DNA of 64,000 nt, taken from Anagrus nilaparvatae (lineage: Eukaryota; Arthropoda; Insecta; Hymenoptera; Mymaridae). Position numbers and translations under genes: made by a program. This document shows, piece by piece, positions 62,398-64,000 of this stretch. The stretch is taken from the NCBI GenBank assembly GCA_022575985.1, contig JAKSXM010000247.1:2069501-2133500 (forward strand), read 5' to 3'. The stretch's first letter is position 1. Each line of letters begins with the position of its first letter. A model generated the notes under the pieces. The model was given only the letters and a program-made list of their open reading frames with translations, was not told the DNA's origin and searched no databases.

Positions 62398-63876
62398 GAC
62401 TTTTTTTAAAAACAGGTTTTTTAGCTTCCTGGGGTCCCAAAACGTGCTTATATGCCAAAAAATAGAAAATCAAATTTTGACCTAACACAATGGTTCCTCT
62501 TTGAGGAACCAAAACTCATATTTTTTAAACAGCACGTGACATATAATAAAATTTTTAACTTTACAAATATTGTGATCGATAATAAAAATTATTTTTTTTC
62601 TTCTCGTAAAATTTTCACTACAAATTTTATAATTCTAAAAAAATTATTTAGTATTGTAATTTGTTTGTTTACGTGTTTATAGGTTAAATTTTAATTATTA
62701 TCAGTTTAATTTTCAAATAGTAATTGGATACTGTAAACACTTGGGTAGCTGATTGAGACGTAATTTGTATAATTTTATAGATGAAAATTTAATTTTTTAT
62801 TTTAGGTATCATGTGAATAAATTCAAATTTTCTGAATCCTTATTTTTGGATAATACTTAAGTGAACTACCCAAACCACCGAAATTTTATCAGGAATACCA
62901 AAAAATAAATAAAACGATAACAATTTTAGAGATAAAATAACAAGGTATTGCAACAAAGGTGAAAATTTGATTTGTGTTTTATATAAATTTTGCTAACAAC
63001 ATCTAAGAATTTAAATGAATTTTTTTCAAATTATGCTGCTTTTTTTAAAGTATGTTTCATTTTAAAATACTATTCAAAAAACACACGTTCCATATCATAA
63101 AAAAGTTAATACAAGTCTCAGGATTTTCTTTAGTTATACTAAAGTACAATAGCTCAGTCTTCCTAAAGTACCAATTGTAAGAATTAGATTACTTTTAGAA
63201 GTTCATTTTGATCTAAGGATAAAAAAATAGAAAAAAATAACTTCCAACCAAAAATGAATTAGGATTAAAATTAATTCATATTTAGAGTCGCTTTAACCTA
63301 AAATGCGAATACTTTAATGTTCTTTTCTCTTATACCGTCTAGTAAATAGCAGTTACAAGATTATTTCTTGCAAATATTTAGTATTATGAATAAACTATAT
63401 AAATTTTACAAGAGTGCCTAAAAATTTATGTTAAAAAAAAAAAATTATCGAAATAGTAAGGGTTAGGTAGACACGCCTATATAATGTCGATTAAAATCCA
63501 TTACTTCGATAAATTTTAGTTTTTAAATAGTTACAAAATAAATTATGTGAACCCACTATTTCTTTAATACTTAATTAAAATAAAAAAAATAAAAATTTTA
63601 TTCACTTATGAAATTTTAAATAGCGTTAAAAAAATGAAACTGCTATTAAATTTAATTGCAATAACACGTTAAAAATTAGAACAGCAAATTAATGCTGTAA
63701 TTATTTTGTTACACACTGATACATAAAATCGTACAATATGTCAAGATTTAATAATAATAATGAAAATTTACCCTTTGTCTATTGTGGTCCACATATCGAA
63801 GTCCAAAATAATCCATTTCCATAATGTTAAGCTCCTTACAAACATAGTCTAGAATGTATTTTCCCTTATGATCAGT
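24680..63876 (-). CDS. FERM-domain protein, FRMD5/FRMD3-like (5' end outside window)
   Basis: Ten exons join without a phase conflict and give 681 residues. Residues 1-36 are the end of the FERM N lobe (KGKYILDYVCKELN, MDYFGLRYVD). Residues 37-180 form the M lobe (FYPPDP, LLAACIVQSELGDYD, ETYAVDPHPVKDHKGTP). Residues 181-265 form the C lobe (LGINHHGILTFHG, CRHVWRCAIEQMLFF). Residues 266-305 are the FERM-adjacent region (FSWGTKFKYTGRTEREV). Then come a Ser/Pro-rich and a Thr-rich linker (to about 527) and one transmembrane segment (about 619-642) with a 40-residue tail. That order is typical of FRMD3/FRMD5 and its insect orthologue. The role (membrane-cytoskeleton adaptor) is known only by family. 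The first FERM N exons and promoter lie beyond position 64000. The intron 47429-55015 hosts two plus-strand peptide genes. Confidence 0.92.
25330..25560. repeat. dispersed repeat, GGCCAAAAAGCATG family
   Basis: The text 'ggccaaaaagcatgtatttc..ggtcg' and 'gacgtgatttctcaccacagacgacgaaaa' is similar to 49180-49300. The rest is palindromic ('aaagaatgacccaaatagcacg' against 'gacccattcttta') and ends 'catggactcgtaatata'. That ending resembles 44985-45015 (inverted body) and 53680-53705. A relatively G+C-rich non-coding family. Confidence 0.6.
27213..27401 (-). CDS. unassigned small ORF with one hydrophobic segment
   Basis: A 62-codon frame in the FRMD intron, on the same strand as FRMD. It contains a membrane-type stretch CFLLFAGFVVCVMS followed by a tail with three of its five cysteines. 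Codon content is less A/T-extreme than random frames nearby. No family is recognised, and no splice partner or promoter is evident. It may be chance. Confidence 0.15.
   Translation of the reverse strand: MQKLADNKRLELDPRCFLLFAGFVVCVMSMYQIKCFDSLTIEDCVYIIASKSCNSNNIPSFF
28580..28990 (-). CDS. FRMD-like exon i (Thr-rich linker)
   Basis: A 411-nt exon. The acceptor is a TTTTTTAG tract and the donor GTGAGT. After LESSNSHASAITY comes a run of alternating Thr/Ala codons from an (ACC GCT)n-type repeat. A lysine-rich segment with DIENLVRQRIDALEKSPKV follows, which is helical and probably forms a short coiled coil. Phase 1 at both ends, so this exon could also be skipped in frame. The low-complexity Thr tract is likely length-variable. 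Confidence 0.85.
29599..30341. mobile_element. 743-bp near-perfect foldback element
   Basis: Arms of about 360 bp (29599-29958 and 29982-30341) mirror each other with very few differences, around a roughly 20-bp centre. The outer text is ATTAGTA[CT]TTAAGG[GA]CGCTCTG; 'tccaccactgg' and 'cccagatctggg' occur in both arms. No open frame and no clear target duplication. Confidence 0.85.
31610..32000. other. G+C-richer unassigned block
   Basis: Distinct from the surrounding A/T-rich intron in base composition. It contains text such as 'gtcccaaactgaagtaacac' and 'ttccggtttggggcagctga'. It has no convincing frame beyond a 60-codon minus-strand one (31737-31919) without a recognised domain. It may be a retroelement remnant; that is a guess from composition alone. 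Confidence 0.3.
33365..34910. mobile_element. foldback element with satellite-like arms
   Basis: The left arm (33365-33900) and right arm (34380-34910) are inverted and diverged. The ends 'aggcccacaataaaaagtg' and 'cattttttgtggacctg' correspond. Each arm is itself a set of about three units with 'gatgtgcaaaaaacga', 'ttaacccattacgcccag' and 'gccccag.' motifs (in the right arm 'gctggggcaaagtctgaggg' and 'gatgctggcgcgaaatctag'). The right arm contains a 14-G run near 34507. Non-coding. Confidence 0.65.
36199..36786 (+). pseudogene. LINE ORF1 N-terminal remnant
   Basis: A 195-codon open stretch, Thr/Lys/Pro/Asn-rich, without zinc knuckles: NPKKQTTTNKNPDGTPKEIA and later GAQKKKAKLAKILPDLRDSR. This low-complexity basic head is common before the DUF4780 part of insect LINE ORF1s. 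The following frame is broken by a stop right after this stretch. Confidence 0.55.
37781..38194 (+). pseudogene. LINE reverse transcriptase N-terminal remnant
   Basis: 137 codons. The frame reads RVLSNGGTLALGWIKGLNG, later LRLMMATHFFDF and SFAPYKPTGLDGVYSVLLQK, then LYRACLAIGYVPIS before a stop. The G-[LF]-D-G-[IV] and A-x-x-x-G-Y-x-P order is that of RT motifs 0-1 in the R1/Jockey group. The homology carries on past the stop as SRVAFILKGGK. Confidence 0.75.
40205..40369 (-). CDS. FRMD-like exon h (Ser/Pro-rich linker)
   Basis: 55 codons. The acceptor is ACTTAG and the donor AATG|GTTAG. It encodes YSSLPRSCHSAGLDGAG, then INSPYSPDNTIPLLETV. Both ends are phase 1, so it can be skipped without a frameshift and may be alternatively spliced. 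Confidence 0.85.
40905..41131 (-). CDS. FRMD-like exon g (FERM-adjacent region)
   Basis: It starts after TTTAG and encodes LPRAADAPVMSGGSIFSWG, then FKYTGRTEREVLEE (the FERM-adjacent signature) and a Ser/Thr/Pro-rich stretch. The donor is TAC|GTTAGT, phase 1. Confidence 0.9.
41132..42092 (-). other. FRMD-like intron f-g
   Basis: A 961-bp A/T-rich intron. It has GTAAGC and TTTAG borders and no further feature. Confidence 0.7.
42093..42181 (-). CDS. FRMD-like exon f (FERM C lobe end)
   Basis: 89 nt encoding KKHTVGFKCPTGSNCRHVWR and CAIEQMLFF. It ends TTC AC before GTAAGC, joining in phase 2 to exon g. The W-R-C-A-x-E-x-x-x-F-F helix is diagnostic of the C lobe. Confidence 0.92.
42290..42800 (+). 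repeat. dispersed repeat copy (same family as 56835-58110)
   Basis: It shares with the later copy 'aaattttttgtcaga', 'attggtcaactaaattggcggg', 'ctctcaaaaagcaat', 'aagagtaaaaaatttttcat'-like text and 'agtccaaaacacaaaaat.gctgccaaaaat'. This copy is uninterrupted, so it gives the unoccupied structure for the copy that carries the 738-bp insertion. The 72-codon frame here is not a gene. Confidence 0.7.
44076..44314. mobile_element. TA-flanked MITE, TTGCCGCAAGCG family
   Basis: It starts 'tattgaaaaaaaatgaattt' with 'gtttgccgcaagcg' and ends 'cgcctgcggcaagtgg' then 'atttttttcagtg'. It shares the inner 'gacttgaaatgtaaagaaaat' with 61043-61419. It is a diverged relative of that element. Confidence 0.6.
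45770..45930. mobile_element. relic of the CACTGAAAAA MITE family
   Basis: It contains 'aattttctttacgtttcaag' and 'catttgcaatc', then 'aaaaaaaaaattcccctagc', ending 'ttttttctcagtgta'. This is the right half of the 61043-61419 element with diverged terminal palindromes. Confidence 0.5.
47276..47428 (-). CDS. FRMD-like exon e (FERM C lobe)
   Basis: 51 codons, phase 0 on both sides, from DHKGTPLYLGINHHG to HLTINE, ending before GTAAGC. This is the first strands of the FERM C (PH-like) lobe. Confidence 0.92.
48128..48240. repeat. hairpin element in intron
   Basis: 'aatcatgtctgct' and 'agctggcgtaattat' recur inverted as 'ataattacgccagct' and 'agcagacatgatt'. Arms are about 45 bp. A small foldback. 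Confidence 0.7.
48850..48922 (+). CDS. peptide gene 1, exon 1 (signal peptide)
   Basis: 24 codons plus one base. A strongly hydrophobic leader with the small residues A-E-A at its end, then the donor A|GTAAGA. The start ATG is preceded by AAATAAAA, a typical insect context. Confidence 0.7.
48850..50569 (+). CDS. secreted two-cysteine peptide gene 1 (two exons)
   Basis: Exon 1 (48850-48922) encodes the leader MKLFYLLFLTFYLTILLTFS followed by MAEA. It ends GCA A before GTAAG. Exon 2 (50451-50569), after TTTATTTCAG, begins AT GGA AAG and ends TAA at 50567-50569. The product is 63 residues. The mature part of about 39 residues has exactly two cysteines in C-YLI-R-G-EPI-C-I-P, then an Asn/Thr/Ala-rich tail containing NAT, a possible N-glycosylation site. 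AATAAA follows 40 bp after the stop. Exon design, phase and the C-x3-R-G-x3-C-I core match the peptide gene at 51549. The two cysteines probably form a disulfide loop. Function is unknown: hormone, antimicrobial, inhibitor or secreted effector are all open. Confidence 0.7.
49175..49310. repeat. dispersed repeat copy (GGCCAGAAAGCAGG family)
   Basis: Similar to 25340-25430. It includes 'tggccagaaagcagg' and 'cgcggttcgattca', which resemble pol III A and B boxes about 40 bp apart. A tRNA-derived SINE origin is possible but the body does not fold as a tRNA. Confidence 0.45.
49837..49890. repeat. perfect 23-bp hairpin
   Basis: CCCACGTAAAAGGATTAAGC plus TTA at 49837-49859 is repeated exactly in inverted form at 49868-49890 around an 8-bp loop. 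It lies in the intron of peptide gene 1 and would form a stable stem in the transcript. Confidence 0.85.
50277..50299 (+). repeat. poly(A) run in intron
   Basis: An uninterrupted run of 23 A. No adjacent retroelement body or target duplication was recognised. Confidence 0.8.
50451..50569 (+). CDS. peptide gene 1, exon 2 (mature peptide)
   Basis: The acceptor TTTTTTATTTCAG is strong. The exon supplies NGKLFCYLIRGEPICIPYST and a polar tail. The upstream in-frame ATG at 50387 is intronic. Confidence 0.7.
50610..50615 (+). terminator. AATAAA polyadenylation signal of peptide gene 1
   Basis: AATAAA lies 41 bp after the stop codon in 'gttttaaataaagaaat', the usual position for a short 3' UTR. Confidence 0.6.
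51455..51462 (+). promoter_or_regulatory. TATA box of peptide gene 2
   Basis: TATAAAAG is followed about 30 bp downstream by 'aacagtaa', an initiator-like CAGT, and 94 bp downstream by the ATG at 51549. It has the same TATAAAAG octamer as the secreted-protein gene at 13103. Confidence 0.55.
51549..51642 (+). CDS. peptide gene 2, exon 1 (shared signal peptide)
   Basis: 31 codons plus one base. A long hydrophobic core ending V-A-A-E-E, then the donor G|GTAAAA. Same intron phase and position relative to the cleavage site as peptide gene 1. Confidence 0.7.
51549..54307 (+). CDS. secreted two-cysteine peptide gene 2, two alternative last exons
   Basis: A leader exon (51549-51642, MEIKTLTTIFTFLFIAILYS then FMMFTFVAAEE, ending GAA G before GTAAAA) can splice in phase 1 to either of two duplicated terminal exons. 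53832-53890 gives a total of 50 residues, with core VCFIKRGVRHCIN and stop TAA. 54243-54307 gives 52 residues, with core VCFIVRGVRHCIN, tail FPTQ and stop TGA. Each terminal exon has its own polypyrimidine tract, CAG and AATAAA. Both cores keep C-F-I-x-R-G-V-R-H-C-I, with C-x8-C spacing as in gene 1. The mature peptides are only about 19-22 residues, basic, and probably cyclised by one disulfide. Possible roles (defence peptide, signalling peptide, venom or salivary component) cannot be told apart from sequence. Located antisense in a FRMD-like intron. Confidence 0.65.
52491..52510 (+). pseudogene. possible decayed last exon of peptide gene 2
   Basis: After a good acceptor (TTCATTACAG), phase-1 joining gives V-K-K-V-C-T then TAA. 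This resembles the G-K-V-C-F-I start of exon A with a frame-disrupting loss after TGT. Too short to be certain. Confidence 0.25.
53027..53166 (+). CDS. candidate additional alternative last exon, unrelated sequence
   Basis: The acceptor TATATTTTACAG is followed, in the phase required by the leader exon at 51549, by 45 open codons (beginning ARKILLMTGFDLSERAKLNK) and TAA at 53164-53166. It has a single cysteine and no resemblance to the two-cysteine core. It may be chance, since the frame is A/T-rich. Confidence 0.2.
53250..53705. repeat. composite inverted-repeat region
   Basis: It begins with an 'aaagaatgtctcaaaacgca' block of the ACTCGTAATATA family. It contains 'gggataaaaagtagat' mirrored as 'atctacttttcatccc' (53443-53545) around 'ttcgttcgctacgctcactc'. 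A hairpin follows, 'cttcatcattggcaagaaaa' against 'ttttcttgctaatgatga' (53568-53629), with 'tccgaaacgtc' in its loop. The open frame 53333-53530 lies in it and is not a gene. Confidence 0.55.
53832..53890 (+). CDS. peptide gene 2, alternative last exon A
   Basis: It follows TTTTATGCTTTCAG. It reads (G)AA AAA CAG GGA AAG GTG TGT TTC and so on to ACA TAA, giving EKQGKVCFIKRGVRHCINT. Far too short to be seen as an ordinary ORF; identified by its duplicate. Confidence 0.7.
53967..53972 (+). terminator. AATAAA for last exon A
   Basis: AATAAA in 'gtttttgaaataaatgac', 77 bp after the exon A stop. Confidence 0.55.
54243..54307 (+). CDS. peptide gene 2, alternative last exon B
   Basis: It follows TTTTGTGTTTTCAG and gives EPKPVCFIVRGVRHCINFPT, then Q and TGA. 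Differences from exon A are concentrated outside the Cys loop. Inside the loop only Lys to Val changes. Confidence 0.7.
54353..54358 (+). terminator. AATAAA for last exon B
   Basis: AATAAA in 'gtttttgaaataaatatc', 46 bp after the exon B stop, at the equivalent place in the duplicated unit. Confidence 0.55.
55016..55227 (-). CDS. FRMD-like exon d (FERM M lobe end)
   Basis: It begins GT GAA CTT GGG GAC TAT (SELGDYD after splicing) and ends VDPHPVK before GTGAAT. It contains FTPEQAETHFL, which is strongly FERM-like. Confidence 0.92.
55295..55471 (-). CDS. FRMD-like exon c (FERM M lobe)
   Basis: It starts AT ATG GAT CCA after the acceptor TTTTAG and ends CAA A before GTAAG. It encodes DMDPILFSFRVKFYPPDP through LLAACIVQ, the classical start of the FERM M lobe. 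Confidence 0.92.
55709..55751 (-). CDS. FRMD-like exon b
   Basis: A 43-nt exon encoding HWLDLAKPAIKQIK plus one base. The acceptor is TTTTTTCAG and the donor GTAAATA. It joins in phase 1 to exon c. It was too short to show up as an ordinary ORF. Confidence 0.9.
56835..58110 (+). repeat. dispersed repeat copy, split by a nested element
   Basis: Flanks at 56835-56975 and 57714-58110 together match 42290-42800. The interruption is the 738-bp inverted-repeat element at 56976. This dates the insertion after the dispersal of the host repeat. Confidence 0.7.
56976..57713. mobile_element. 738-bp inverted-repeat transposon (GGGGTGTGCGGTTACCCGA ends)
   Basis: Exact terminal GGGGTGTGCGGTTACCCGA is inverted at the other end. 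Behind it lies a (GGGTC)n-like G+C-rich stretch in each arm ('cgggttgggtcgggtcgg' and its mirror). Arms continue to about 57200 and 57530 ('ctgaaggtatag', 'gtaaaaattccc'). The flanking text 'tatttgaagta' and 'tattttgaagta' is either an 11-12-bp imperfect target duplication or a TA duplication. No transposase. Confidence 0.8.
59645..59700. repeat. hairpin
   Basis: 'gtaatttgaatttttcacca' is mirrored as 'tggtgaaaaattcaaattac' around 'atttttaaac'. A perfect 20-bp stem. Confidence 0.8.
60690..62350 (+). repeat. higher-order tandem repeat, about 465-bp unit of three monomers
   Basis: The marker 'actttcatggaaataaatga' recurs near 60904, 61746 and 62214. The spacing is about 465 bp once the 379 bp added by the inserted element is removed. 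Inside each unit three diverged monomers of about 155 bp follow each other ('actagtacttccatgg', 'taagtactttcatggaa', 'attagtactttcatag'). The same monomer, not in the three-step order, forms the array at 7870-8460. Confidence 0.8.
61043..61419. mobile_element. 377-bp MITE with CACTGAAAAAAAAATCCGC ends and TA duplication
   Basis: Terminal CACTGAAAAAAAAATCCGC is inverted at the right end. Iterated CCGCTTGCCGCAAGCGG palindromes line both termini, and the inner arms are 'gacttgaaacgtaaagaaaa' and its mirror. TA flanks both sides (61041-61042 and 61420-61421). The sister unit near 61872-61882 ('atcactagttacaatatttt') is the empty site and contains one TA, so the duplication is demonstrated in the window. 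TA duplication fits Tc1/mariner-type mobilisation. Confidence 0.85.
62335..62515 (+). repeat. dispersed (CA)n module, second copy
   Basis: 'gaaatatcaccgattacata' leads to a CA run of about 17 repeats, then 'agactttttttaaaaacagg', 'ttagcttcctggggtccc' and 'atggttcctctttgaggaac'. This is the same order as at 11165-11345. It lies at the end of the higher-order array. Confidence 0.75.
63772..63876 (-). CDS. FRMD-like exon a (FERM N lobe)
   Basis: The acceptor TTTCAG precedes ACT GAT CAT AAG. It encodes 35 residues ending VDHNRQR, then the donor GTAAAT. Phase 0 on both sides in this model. The upstream exon is outside the window. Confidence 0.9.
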
Positions 63877-64000
63877 CTGAAACATGAAAATTAATTAAAT
63901 GTTAACACGATATTGTTATTTTCGTCATAATTAGGATTAAAATCTTTAGGCAATTGATTTAAAATTAAATGAATTTTATTTTTAAAAATGTAAAATAAAT

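Larger units (their letters stand above)
55752..63771 (-). other. FRMD-like intron a-b (8.0 kb)
   Basis: It contains a dispersed repeat with a nested element (56835-58110), a hairpin near 59645, a higher-order tandem array (60690-62350) with its own inserted element, and a (CA)n module. The segments 55752-56830, 58120-59640, 59700-60680 and 62520-63770 show only A/T-rich DNA. Confidence 0.65.

Overview
The window is very AT-rich (roughly three quarters A+T by eye) and gene-poor. It has GT-AG introns of up to about 11 kb and many inverted-repeat, satellite and retroelement relics. The gene models (a FRMD3/5-type FERM protein, small secreted proteins with short signal-peptide exons, TATAAAAG-type promoters) fit an arthropod nuclear genome, most probably an insect. 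I cannot fix the order from sequence alone.

Region 1 (1-13.1 kb): a three-exon minus-strand gene for a secreted acidic, glycine-rich protein of about 250 aa (exons 12670-12931, 6140-6385, 2367-2611). Its introns hold foldback repeats, two minisatellite-like arrays and a Penelope-like reverse transcriptase fragment. Region 2 (13-20.4 kb): an intergenic stretch with diverged tandem repeats, then a plus-strand intronless gene for a secreted His/Lys/Gly-rich protein (16437-17174). This gene is head-to-head with the first and shares a short motif with it. A 1.35-kb palindromic transposon with an 8-bp target duplication follows (19017-20368).

Region 3 (24.7 kb to the right edge): one minus-strand gene fills the rest of the window. 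Ten exons between 63876 and 24680 join in perfect phase and encode 681 residues of a FRMD5/FRMD3-like protein (FERM M and C lobes, FERM-adjacent region, Thr-rich linker, C-terminal transmembrane segment). The 5' end lies beyond the window. Its introns contain a broken R1/LOA-type LINE (35.9-38.7 kb), long foldbacks (29.6-30.3, 33.4-34.9 kb), miniature inverted-repeat elements, and a higher-order tandem repeat (60.7-62.35 kb) interrupted by one of those elements.

The most interesting locus is inside the 7.6-kb FRMD intron 47429-55015. On the opposite strand it carries two small secreted-peptide genes of the same design: a signal-peptide exon ending in phase 1, then a short exon encoding a two-cysteine core C-x3-R-G-x3-C-I. 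The second gene has one signal-peptide exon (51549-51642) and two tandemly duplicated terminal exons (53832-53890 and 54243-54307), each with its own acceptor, stop codon and AATAAA. It therefore looks like an alternative-last-exon peptide locus. No tRNA, rRNA or CRISPR was recognised.
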